Origin: JAVKFY01 sp040223615
Lineage (GTDB): Bacteria; Pseudomonadota; Alphaproteobacteria; GCA-2731375
DNA length: 64,000 nt
Assembly (NCBI GenBank): GCA_040223615.1
Contig: JAVKFY010000055.1
Span: forward strand, 1 to 64,000
Direction: 5' to 3'
Shown: positions 1 through 7,994 of the stretch, in pieces
How positions within the stretch are numbered: position 1 is the stretch's first letter
Layout of the letters: each line of letters opens with the position of its first letter
Position numbers and translations under genes: made by a program
The notes under the pieces: model-generated
The model's input: the letters and a program-made list of their open reading frames with translations, nothing else
What the model was told of the DNA's origin: nothing
Databases searched by the model: none

Positions 1-261
1 GACAACGTCTGGGGACGCGAGACCTTCCAGGTCTACGGCACCCAGACGAACAACTGGCAGGGCAACCCCGACCTCTACACCGGCGCCGGCAACTGGCAGT
101 CGTTCGAGATCGACGCCGGCGACCTGTTCGGCCTCGGCGACATCCACTTCATCGCCTTCGTCAACGACCACGACGGCGGCGCCCGGAACGCCGAGAGCGC
201 CTACCGCAACGTCACCCTCTACGAGGCCGACGTGGCGCCTTCCGACATCATGATCGGCTGA
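1..261 (+). CDS. C-terminal fragment of an unidentified, probably secreted protein
   Basis: Frame 1 is open from the window edge to a TGA at 259-261 and gives 86 residues, so the gene begins outside the window. The fragment is rich in Asp, Gly, Asn and aromatic residues and alternates short hydrophobic and polar stretches (for example IHFIAFVNDHDGG and AYRNVTLYE). That resembles the last strands of a beta-sandwich domain of the kind found in extracellular carbohydrate-binding or calcium-binding proteins. No catalytic motif is visible. The resemblance is an impression, not a family assignment; the upstream sequence is needed to name it. Confidence 0.55.
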   Translation, partial: DNVWGRETFQVYGTQTNNWQGNPDLYTGAGNWQSFEIDAGDLFGLGDIHFIAFVNDHDGGARNAESAYRNVTLYEADVAPSDIMIG

Positions 262-595
262 CGCGCGCCGCTGTCGCTGGCGTTTGGGCTTGCCTGCCGG
301 CGGATTCTTGCCCACCATGCCGCACAGCAAAGTGGTTTCGCGGCGGGCAAGTACACAAAGTTCCACCCGCCCCGCACACCCAGGCCCACGCCAATCGCAG
401 GCGTCACGTGGGCCGTGCGCGGATGCAATGGCGCCGGTCATTGCTGCGAAAACCTGCAGGGAGCGAAAGGCAAGCGTCTGATGATGCTAGCACTCATAGT
501 TGCGCTGCCGGCCCCGCACGCGGGGCCGATCATCGAGGCGTCATCGTCTTGAGGGTTCGTCGCCAGCTATCGACGCACGCAAGGGCCGTCCGCCC
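262..595. other. 334-nt intergenic region with one GC hairpin
   Basis: No convincing gene lies between the partial gene and the transporter operon; short open frames here are arginine-rich shadows. A perfect 8-bp stem (509-516 with 521-528, loop CACG) lies near the downstream end. It has no T-run after it, so it is a weak terminator candidate or a leader structure for the transporter mRNA. A promoter for the operon is expected here, but I could not identify convincing -35/-10 boxes. Confidence 0.5.
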
Positions 596-1387
<792 letters not shown>

Positions 1388-1409
1388 CAGCGCCCGGACC
1401 ACGGACACC

Positions 1410-3296
1410 ATGAGCGACCCGCAAACCATTCCGCAGTATCTGGTCCGCGCCGCCGAGACCATGGGCACGGCGCCGGCGATCCGGGAGAAGAATCTCGGCA
1501 TCTGGCAGACCCACGACTGGAACGACTACAGCGATCAGGTGCGCCGCTTCGCGGCCGGCTTGTCGGCGCTGGGTTTCGGGCGCGACGACAAGCTTTCGGT
1601 GATCGGCAACAACCGGCCGCGGCTCTACTGGGCGCAGGTCGCGGCGATGTGCGTCGGCGGCCAGGCGGTGCCGGTCTACCAGGACGCCATCGCCAACGAA
1701 CTGGCCTTCGTGCTGCAGCATGCCGAGGTCAAGGTGATCGTCGCGGAGAACCAGGAGCAGGTCGACAAGATCCTGTCGATCCGCGATCAGCTGCCGGCGC
1801 TGCAGTGGCTGATCTACGACTACGAACGCGGGCTGGCGCGCTACGACGAGTCGATCCTGATCTCCTTTCAGGCGGTGCAGGCGAAGGGCACCGACACCAG
1901 CGCCGTCGATCAGGCGATTGCCAGCGGCACCGCCGAGGACGTCGCGATCATCTGCTACACCTCCGGCACCACCGGCAATCCCAAGGGCGTGATGCTCAAC
2001 CACGCCAACCTGGTGCAGACCGCGAAGATATTCCTGCAGCACGAGGACGTGCGTCGCGACGACGACCTGCTGTCCTACCTGCCGATGGCCTGGGTCGGCG
2101 ATGCGCTCTACGGCCTGGTGGTCAGCCTGATGGTCGGCTGCGCCACCAACTGCCCGGAGGAACCGGAAACCGTGCTGCGCGACCTGCGCGAATTGGGGCC
2201 GACCGGTATCGTCGCCCCGCCGCGGGTTTGGGACGGCATGCTGACGTCATTGCAGGTGCGCGGCGGCGATTCCTCGCCCCTGAAGAAGGCCGTCTACAAC
2301 TATTTCATCGACGTCGCGGTGCGGATCGAGAACCTGAAGTTCGAAGGCAAGCCGGTGTCGGGCGGCCTGAAGCTGATGCACGCGCTGGGCGAGTTCTTGG
2401 TCTACGCCCCGATCCGTGACCAGCTCGGGCTGCGCCGCGCGCGCTGGTGCTACACCGGCGGCGCGCCGCTCGGCCCCGATACCTTCCGCTTCTTCCGCGG
2501 CCTCGGCGTCAACCTGAAGCAGGTCTATGGGTCCACAGAACTGACCGGACTGGCTTCGCTGCAACCCAATACCGAGGCCAATCCCGACACCGTCGGCCCG
2601 CCGTGCCGGGAGATCGAGGTGCGCATCGACGACGATCGCGGCGAAGTCCTGGTGCGATCCGCCGGCGTCTTCCGCGGCTACTACAAAGAGCCCGAGAAGA
2701 CCGCCGAGGCGATCGACGCCGATGGCTGGTTCCACACTGGCGATGCCGGCCTGATCGACGGCAAGGGCCACCTGGTTATCGTCGACCGCGCCAAGGACGT
2801 CGGTCGCCTGCACGACGGCACCCCGTTCACGCCGCAGTTCATCGAGCTGAAGCTGAAATTCAGCCCCTTTATCAACGAAGCGGTCGCCTTCGGCGATGGC
2901 CATCCGTTCGTGTCGACGATGATCGCCATCGACTACGAGACCGTCGGCAAGTGGGCCGAGCGCCAGGCCATGCCGTACACCAACTACATGGACCTGAGCC
3001 AGCGGCCCGAGGTACGCGAACTCGTCGCCGAGGAGATCCGCAAGATCAACCTCGGCCTGCCCGAGGCCTTGCGCATCAAGCGATTCCTGCTGCTGTCCAA
3101 GGATCTGGACGCCGACGACAACGAGATCACCCGCACCCGCAAGCTGCGCCGCGGCTACATCGCGGAGAAGTACGCGCCGGTGATCGATGCCTTCTATGGC
3201 GGCGGCAAGGATGTCGAGCTCACCCTCGACGTGACCTTCGAGGACGGCAGCCAGTCGTCGCTCAATTCGCGCATGCAAATCGAAGAAGCCGCCTAG
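1410..3296 (+). CDS. AMP-binding acyl-CoA ligase (long-chain fatty acid-CoA ligase-like)
   Basis: This 628-residue ANL-superfamily enzyme activates a carboxylic acid as an acyl-adenylate and then forms the CoA thioester. The P-loop-like motif YTSGTTGNPKG, the adenylate motif QVYGSTELTG and the hinge region FHTGDAGLIDGKGHLVIVDR are all present. The lysine-bearing C-terminal domain runs to about residue 600, and the Arg/Lys-rich segment TRTRKLRRGY is typical of long-chain acyl-CoA synthetases. ATG 1410 was chosen over an upstream start that overlaps the ATPase gene. Its place between transporter genes suggests it traps the imported acid as a CoA ester; that link is inference, and the acid could be a fatty or an aromatic acid. 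Confidence 0.88.
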   Translation: MSDPQTIPQYLVRAAETMGTAPAIREKNLGIWQTHDWNDYSDQVRRFAAGLSALGFGRDDKLSVIGNNRPRLYWAQVAAMCVGGQAVPVYQDAIANELAFVLQHAEVKVIVAENQEQVDKILSIRDQLPALQWLIYDYERGLARYDESILISFQAVQAKGTDTSAVDQAIASGTAEDVAIICYTSGTTGNPKGVMLNHANLVQTAKIFLQHEDVRRDDDLLSYLPMAWVGDALYGLVVSLMVGCATNCPEEPETVLRDLRELGPTGIVAPPRVWDGMLTSLQVRGGDSSPLKKAVYNYFIDVAVRIENLKFEGKPVSGGLKLMHALGEFLVYAPIRDQLGLRRARWCYTGGAPLGPDTFRFFRGLGVNLKQVYGSTELTGLASLQPNTEANPDTVGPPCREIEVRIDDDRGEVLVRSAGVFRGYYKEPEKTAEAIDADGWFHTGDAGLIDGKGHLVIVDRAKDVGRLHDGTPFTPQFIELKLKFSPFINEAVAFGDGHPFVSTMIAIDYETVGKWAERQAMPYTNYMDLSQRPEVRELVAEEIRKINLGLPEALRIKRFLLLSKDLDADDNEITRTRKLRRGYIAEKYAPVIDAFYGGGKDVELTLDVTFEDGSQSSLNSRMQIEEAA

Positions 3297-3309
3297 GGAG
3301 CCGGCGCCG

Positions 3310-4206
3310 ATGGATTTCGACTTCAACTTCTTCGTCGAACTGACGTTCAACGGCATCCTGACCGGGATGATGTACGCGCTGATCGCGGTCGGTTTCGTCC
3401 TGATCTACAAGTCGACCGACGCGATCAACTTCGCCCAGGGCGAGTTCGTGATGATCGCGGCGATGATCGTCGCCGGCATGGCAACGCTGTACGGCGCGCC
3501 GCTGTTCGTGGCCATCGCCATCGGCCTGGCTTTCATGCTGGTGTTCAACTGGGGCCTGGAGCGCGTGGTGCTGCGGCCGATGATCGGCCGCCCCGTGGTC
3601 GCGATCATCATGGCGACGATCGGCCTGGCGCTGATGCTGCGCGGCTTCGGCCCGCTGGTGCTCGGCGCCGAGACCCGGCCGATCAACCTGCCGGTCTCCA
3701 ACGACCCGGTGATCTGGGGCCCGCTGTTCATGACCCGCATCGACCTGGTCGGTGCGATCATCTCGGTGATTTTCCTGAGCGCCTTCGGCTGGTTCTTCAT
3801 GAAGAGTCGCAAGGGCGTGGCGATGCGCGCGGTCGCCGACAGCCACCAGGTCTCGATGGCGATGGGCATCAACGTGGAGCGCTACTTCGCGCTGGCCTGG
3901 ATGCTGGCCGGCTTCGTGGCGCTGCTCGGCGGTCTGGTCTGGGGCAACGCCATCGGCGTCGACAGCCAGCTCGCGGTGCTCGGCCTGAAGGTCTTTCCCG
4001 TGGTCATCCTGGGCGGCCTGGACAGCATTATCGGTGTTGTCGTCGGCGGCCTGATCATCGGTGTCTGCGAGGCCTGGGCGGCCGGCTATATCGACCCGCT
4101 GGTCGGCGGTGGCACCAAGGACTTCACGCCTTACGTGCTGATGATCATCGCCCTGATGGTTCGGCCCCACGGCATCTTCGGCAAGCCGATTATCGAGCGT
4201 ATCTAG
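3310..4206 (+). CDS. HAAT-family ABC transporter permease (LivH type)
   Basis: This 298-residue inner-membrane permease has about eight hydrophobic segments. It begins with the usual LivH pattern: the segment GILTGMMYALIAVGFVLIY followed by STDAINFAQGEFVMI. The cytoplasmic loop MRAVADSHQVSMAMGINV matches the region that contacts the ATPases, and the late segment VFPVVILGGLDSIIGVVVGG is characteristic of the family. GGGAG at 3296-3300 provides the ribosome binding site, 9 bases before ATG 3310. It should pair with the LivM-type permease directly downstream to form the translocation path. Confidence 0.92.
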   Translation: MDFDFNFFVELTFNGILTGMMYALIAVGFVLIYKSTDAINFAQGEFVMIAAMIVAGMATLYGAPLFVAIAIGLAFMLVFNWGLERVVLRPMIGRPVVAIIMATIGLALMLRGFGPLVLGAETRPINLPVSNDPVIWGPLFMTRIDLVGAIISVIFLSAFGWFFMKSRKGVAMRAVADSHQVSMAMGINVERYFALAWMLAGFVALLGGLVWGNAIGVDSQLAVLGLKVFPVVILGGLDSIIGVVVGGLIIGVCEAWAAGYIDPLVGGGTKDFTPYVLMIIALMVRPHGIFGKPIIERI

Positions 4207-4219
4207 GGAGCGGACGTCG

Positions 4220-5287
4220 GTGTTCTATCGCGAAAGCGGCTACTACAAGACGAGTTACGCCGCCGACATGGCGCTCTACCCGCTGCCGATCACCCGCGTC
4301 GCGGTGACCGGCTTCGCGGTGCTTTTCTTCGTCATCGCGCCGCTGTTGTTGAGCGACTACTACCTGTCGGTCATCAATCTCGTGGCGATCGCCATCGTTG
4401 GCGCGCTCGGCCTCAACATCCTGCTCGGCTACACCGGCCAGCTTTCCATCGGCCACGCGGCCTTCATGTCGGTGGGCGCCTACACGGCAGCCAACCTGGC
4501 GACCAAGCTCGACCTGCCGTTCTGGCTGACGCTGCCGGCCGGTGGCCTGATGGCGGCGCTGATCGGCCTGATCGTCGGCATTCCATCGCTGCGGGTGAAG
4601 GGCATCTATCTGGCCATCGCCACGCTGGCGGCGCAGTTCATCATCGAATGGATCATCAACCACACGCCGGCGATATCGGGCGGCGTTCAGGCGTCGATCG
4701 AAGTGCCGCCGCCGGAGATCTTCGGCTACGTCCTGAAGCAGCAGGGCCAGCTCTACTACTTCTTGATGATCATCTGCGTGATCGCGATCCTGGCGACGAT
4801 GAACCTGGTGCGCAGCCGCATCGGTCGCGCCTTCATCGCCATCCGCGATCAGGACATCGCCGCCGAGATCATCGGCATCAGCGTGTTCCGCTACAAGCTG
4901 ACGGCGTTCGCCATTTCGTCTTTCTATGCCGGCGTCTGCGGCGTGATGTACACCTACTATCTGGGCATCGCGAACTACGAGCAGTTCCAGATCATCACCT
5001 CGATCGACTACCTCGCGATGGTGATCATCGGCGGGCTCGGCTCGGTCCTGGGCACCATCTTCGGCGCGATCTTCATCACCCTTCTGCCGGTGGTGATCCG
5101 CATCATCATGGAGACCTTCGGCTCGATCTTCGTCGAGCCGGCGGCGCTGGCCCAGGTAATCTCGCAGCTTCGGCTGATCATCTTCGGCGGCCTGATCATC
5201 ATGTTCCTGGTGTTGGAACCGGACGGGCTCAACAAGATGTGGCTGAATATTCGGAGTTATTTCCGGGTCTGGCCGTTTTCCTACTAG
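4220..5287 (+). CDS. HAAT-family ABC transporter permease (LivM type)
   Basis: The product is a 355-residue multi-pass permease. LivM hallmarks are the stretch LNILLGYTGQLSIGHAAFM, the segment GIPSLRVKGIYLAIATLA, the coupling loop IGRAFIAIRDQDIAAEIIGI and the segment AMVIIGGLGSVLGTIFGA. The start is GTG 4220, 9 bases after GGAG at 4207-4210 and 13 bases after the previous stop. The hydrophilic N-terminal leader of about 30 residues and a C-terminal region after the last helices are common in this family. It forms the second half of the membrane channel. Confidence 0.92.
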   Translation: MFYRESGYYKTSYAADMALYPLPITRVAVTGFAVLFFVIAPLLLSDYYLSVINLVAIAIVGALGLNILLGYTGQLSIGHAAFMSVGAYTAANLATKLDLPFWLTLPAGGLMAALIGLIVGIPSLRVKGIYLAIATLAAQFIIEWIINHTPAISGGVQASIEVPPPEIFGYVLKQQGQLYYFLMIICVIAILATMNLVRSRIGRAFIAIRDQDIAAEIIGISVFRYKLTAFAISSFYAGVCGVMYTYYLGIANYEQFQIITSIDYLAMVIIGGLGSVLGTIFGAIFITLLPVVIRIIMETFGSIFVEPAALAQVISQLRLIIFGGLIIMFLVLEPDGLNKMWLNIRSYFRVWPFSY

Positions 5288-5338
5288 GGACGGCCGCGAA
5301 ACGGGCGCGACCAAGCGCCCATCAGAAGGGAGGCTACG

Positions 5339-6568
5339 ATGAAGCTATGGCAACCCGCCCTCATCGCCGCCGGCATGTTCGCCGCGGCCGGGGCGTCGAC
5401 GGCGCAGGCCGCCGACGAGGTCATCATCGGCATGATGTGCGACCGGACCGGACCGACGCAGACCGTCGGCACGTTCCTGTGCCCGGGCTATCACGACTAT
5501 GTCGATCTGGTGAATTCGAAGGGCGGTATCATGGGCCACAAGATCGTGGCGCATGAGATCGACATCGAATACAAGGTGCCGCCGGCGATGGAAGCGTACC
5601 AGCGCTACAAGGCCGAAGGCGCCGTCCTGATCAGCATCTGGGGCACGCCGCAAACCCAGGCGGTGACCTCGAACCTGATCGAGGACAAGATCCCCGGCAC
5701 CAGCCCTGGCTTTGGCAGCGCCGCCGCGGCCAACGGCCTGAAATACCCCTACCTGTTCCCGATCGCGGCGAGCTACTGGTCGCAGGCTGGCGCCGCCGTC
5801 GAGTTCGCCAAGGGCCAGATGGGCGGGCTGAAGGGCAAGAAGATCGCGTTCATCTTCTACGACAACCCCGCCGGCCGCGAGCCGTTGCCGGTGCTGGAGA
5901 AGCTGGCGGAGTTGGAGGGCTTCGAGCTCAAGCAGTTCGCCGTCCCGCCGCCAGGCGTGGAGATGAAGGTCCAGGTGCAGGACATCGCGCGGCGCTATCG
6001 CGCCGACTTCGTGATCGCGCACATCTTCGGCAAGGGCCCGTCGGTCTCCATGAAGGAGTTCAAGCGCATGGGCTATCCGCTGGAGAAGGTCGTGTCCTTC
6101 GTCTGGGGCGCCAGCGAGGCGGACATCGCCGGCGCGGGCGGCTGGGAAGTCGCCGAGGGCTACAACGGCATCCAGTTCGCCGGCGTCGGCTCCGACTATC
6201 CGGTGATGGATGAGATCAAGGCCATGTACAAGGCCAACGGCAAGGAGCCGCCGGAGGCGATGAACTCCACGGTGTTCTACAACCGTGGCGTGTTCCAGGC
6301 CGCGCTGCACCTGAAGGCGATCGAGAACGCGCTGAAGGCGAAGAATGGCGGCAAGATCACCGGCGAGGACGTGAAGGCCGGCTTCGAGGCCATCAACGAC
6401 TTCTCGCTGGGTGGCCTGGTGCCGCCGCTGAAGTTCTCCGACTTCGACCATGAAGGCGGTGGCTGGGTGCGTATCTTCCAGGCCAAGGGCGGCAAGTGGG
6501 TGCCGCAGACCGAGTGGTTCCACGGCTATCGCGACATCGTGGAAGAAATGGTCAAGGCCGAGCACTGA
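5339..6568 (+). CDS. HAAT-family periplasmic substrate-binding protein
   Basis: This 409-residue binding protein carries a clear Sec signal peptide, with a hydrophobic core ending in AQA before ADE (cleavage near residue 24). The mature part opens with VIIGMMCDRTGPTQTVG, the type I periplasmic-binding (Peripla_BP_6) start, where the segment before the first helix usually contacts ligand. A strong AGGGAGG lies just before ATG 5339. A 6-bp GC hairpin (5303-5320) sits between the permease and this gene. The protein delivers the solute to the two permeases. HAAT binding proteins of this length and with an adjacent acyl-CoA ligase often bind organic acids rather than amino acids, but the ligand here is unknown. 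Confidence 0.9.
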   Translation: MKLWQPALIAAGMFAAAGASTAQAADEVIIGMMCDRTGPTQTVGTFLCPGYHDYVDLVNSKGGIMGHKIVAHEIDIEYKVPPAMEAYQRYKAEGAVLISIWGTPQTQAVTSNLIEDKIPGTSPGFGSAAAANGLKYPYLFPIAASYWSQAGAAVEFAKGQMGGLKGKKIAFIFYDNPAGREPLPVLEKLAELEGFELKQFAVPPPGVEMKVQVQDIARRYRADFVIAHIFGKGPSVSMKEFKRMGYPLEKVVSFVWGASEADIAGAGGWEVAEGYNGIQFAGVGSDYPVMDEIKAMYKANGKEPPEAMNSTVFYNRGVFQAALHLKAIENALKAKNGGKITGEDVKAGFEAINDFSLGGLVPPLKFSDFDHEGGGWVRIFQAKGGKWVPQTEWFHGYRDIVEEMVKAEH

Positions 6569-6580
6569 TCACGGCTGATC

Positions 6581-6614
6581 ACGGCGGCCGGCCCGGCGAC
6601 GGGTCGGCCGCCGT
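6581..6614 (+). terminator. Strong intra-operon hairpin downstream of the binding-protein gene
   Basis: A 13-bp stem (6581-6593 with 6602-6614, one G-T wobble) closes an 8-base loop 12 bases after the binding-protein stop codon. Only TCCTT follows it, so it is a poor intrinsic terminator. Such hairpins after binding-protein genes commonly block 3' decay or terminate part of the transcripts, raising binding-protein levels over those of the downstream ATPase. The structure is seen directly; the role is inferred. Confidence 0.6.
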
Positions 6615-6638
6615 CCTTACCTCCGACATGGATCGATC

Positions 6639-7430
6639 ATGCTGCTGATCAACAACGTCGAAGTCATCTACGACAACGTCATCCTGGTCCTGCGCGGCGT
6701 CTCGATCGAGGCCAAGCAGGGGCAGATCACGACCATCCTGGGCGCCAACGGCGCCGGCAAGACCACGACGCTGAAGGCGATTTCCGGGCTGCTGCGGCCG
6801 GAACGTGGCGAAATCACCCGTGGCAATATCGAATTCGAAGGCCAGCGCATCGACCGCCTGCGCGCGCACGAGCTGGTCTCCCGCGGCATCGTCCAGGTGT
6901 TCGAGGGCCGGCGCGTGTTCGGCAGCCTGACCAGCGACGAGAACCTGATCGCCGGCGGCCACATCCTGCCGAGCCGCGCCAAGCTGCAACAGAATATCGA
7001 CCGGGTGTACGAGTACTTCCCGCGCCTGGCGGAGCGCCGCGGCGTCCGTGCCGGCTATCTCTCCGGCGGCGAGCAGCAGATGCTGGCGGTCGGCCGCGCA
7101 CTGATGTCCGACCCGAAACTGATCATGCTGGACGAGCCGTCGCTGGGCCTGGCGCCGATGATCGTGGAGGAGATCTTCGGCATCATCCGGCGCCTGCGCC
7201 AGGAGCAGGACGTCACCTTCCTGATCGTCGAACAGAACGCCGCCCTGGCGCTCGGCCTCGCCGATTTCGGCTACGTGATGGAGAACGGCGCCATCGTGCT
7301 GGAGGGCCAGGCCGATCAGCTACGCGACAATGCCGACATCAAGGAGTTCTATCTCGGCATGTCGGGCGACGAGAAACGCAACTTCCGCGATGTGAAATAT
7401 TACCGCCGGCGCAAGCGCTGGCTCGGCTGA
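6639..7430 (+). CDS. HAAT-family ABC transporter ATP-binding protein (LivF type)
   Basis: The product is 263 residues. Walker A is GANGAGKTTTLK near residue 36, the signature is the canonical LSGGEQQML, Walker B is LIMLDEPSLGLAP, and the switch histidine position holds Gln/Asn (IVEQNAA), which is typical of LivF. The product lacks the long LivG insertion. A basic tail, YYRRRKRWLG, ends the protein. It is the last gene of the transporter operon and is separated from the binding-protein gene by the hairpin at 6581-6614. It should form a heterodimer with the ATPase at 596-1387. Confidence 0.92.
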   Translation: MLLINNVEVIYDNVILVLRGVSIEAKQGQITTILGANGAGKTTTLKAISGLLRPERGEITRGNIEFEGQRIDRLRAHELVSRGIVQVFEGRRVFGSLTSDENLIAGGHILPSRAKLQQNIDRVYEYFPRLAERRGVRAGYLSGGEQQMLAVGRALMSDPKLIMLDEPSLGLAPMIVEEIFGIIRRLRQEQDVTFLIVEQNAALALGLADFGYVMENGAIVLEGQADQLRDNADIKEFYLGMSGDEKRNFRDVKYYRRRKRWLG

Positions 7431-7452
7431 GCGGGCGACAGGCCCGAAACGC

Positions 7453-7484
7453 AAAGGGGCGCGCCGACCGGCACGCCCCTTTTT
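7453..7484 (+). terminator. Intrinsic terminator ending the transporter operon
   Basis: A 9-bp stem (7453-7461 with 7474-7482; AAAGGGGCG pairs with CGCCCCTTT) encloses a 12-base loop and runs straight into a T-tract. It lies 23 bases after the last ATPase gene. The flanking A and T residues mean it could also stop minus-strand transcription of the convergent Flp pilin gene. Confidence 0.85.
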
Positions 7485-7504
7485 CGTTGGCGTCGCTGTC
7501 GCGG

Positions 7505-7708
7505 TCAGCTGGCGCCGGAGATGTTGTCGCCAATGGAGTTGAAGAAGTTGCTGATCGTGTCGCCAAGCGCGAAGATCGCGGCGATGATCGCCACCGCGAT
7601 GCCGGCAGCGATCAGCCCATACTCGATGGCGGTGGCGCCGTCCTTGTTGCGCCAATAGCCGGCAAGCCGCATCCGCGCGGCGAACATCTTCAAGGTCAAT
7701 TCAGTCAT
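7505..7708 (-). CDS. Flp/Fap-type pilin
   Basis: This 67-residue protein has the Flp pilin prepilin motif GATAIEYGLIAAGIA: Gly processing site, Glu at +5 and Tyr at +6 of the mature protein, then one hydrophobic helix and a short polar tail (NFFNSIGDNISGAS). Prepilin peptidase should cleave before ATAIEYG, and the mature subunit would assemble into thin Tad/Flp pili. ATG 7708 is preferred because GGAG lies 8 bases upstream; a GTG nine bases earlier overlaps that site. No tad/cpa assembly genes are in the window, so this is an orphan pilin gene here. Confidence 0.88.
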   Translation of the reverse strand: MTELTLKMFAARMRLAGYWRNKDGATAIEYGLIAAGIAVAIIAAIFALGDTISNFFNSIGDNISGAS

Positions 7709-7932
7709 CGTTGTCACTCCGTGTTTTCACCAAGCCGTAGCAGCGGGCGTGGTGACCCGGCCCGGCGCGCGATACGCCAGCCCCGGCCCCGCCGCCGTTC
7801 GGCCAGCGACAGGCGCGGCACAGGGCGGCAGGCCAGCAGTCTGCGCCGCGATAAGTTAACGATTGTATAGGAATTCGCGGCGGCCAGCGTTTGTCACACC
7901 GCACCCGTGGCAAACCACGACGAGCGAACGGT

Positions 7933-7969
7933 AAGGGCGCCGGTCCGGAATCACCGGACCGGCGCCCTT
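7933..7969. terminator. Perfect 16-bp hairpin between the pilin gene and the Mo-subunit gene
   Basis: 7933-7948 and 7954-7969 are perfect reverse complements with a 5-base loop AATCA. It lies just past the stop codon of the minus-strand molybdenum-hydroxylase gene ending at 7995. A terminator or mRNA 3'-stabilising structure for that operon is the simplest reading, although no T-run follows on the minus strand. Confidence 0.65.
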
Positions 7970-7994
7970 GGCGCGATCGATGCCGTGTCCGTCG

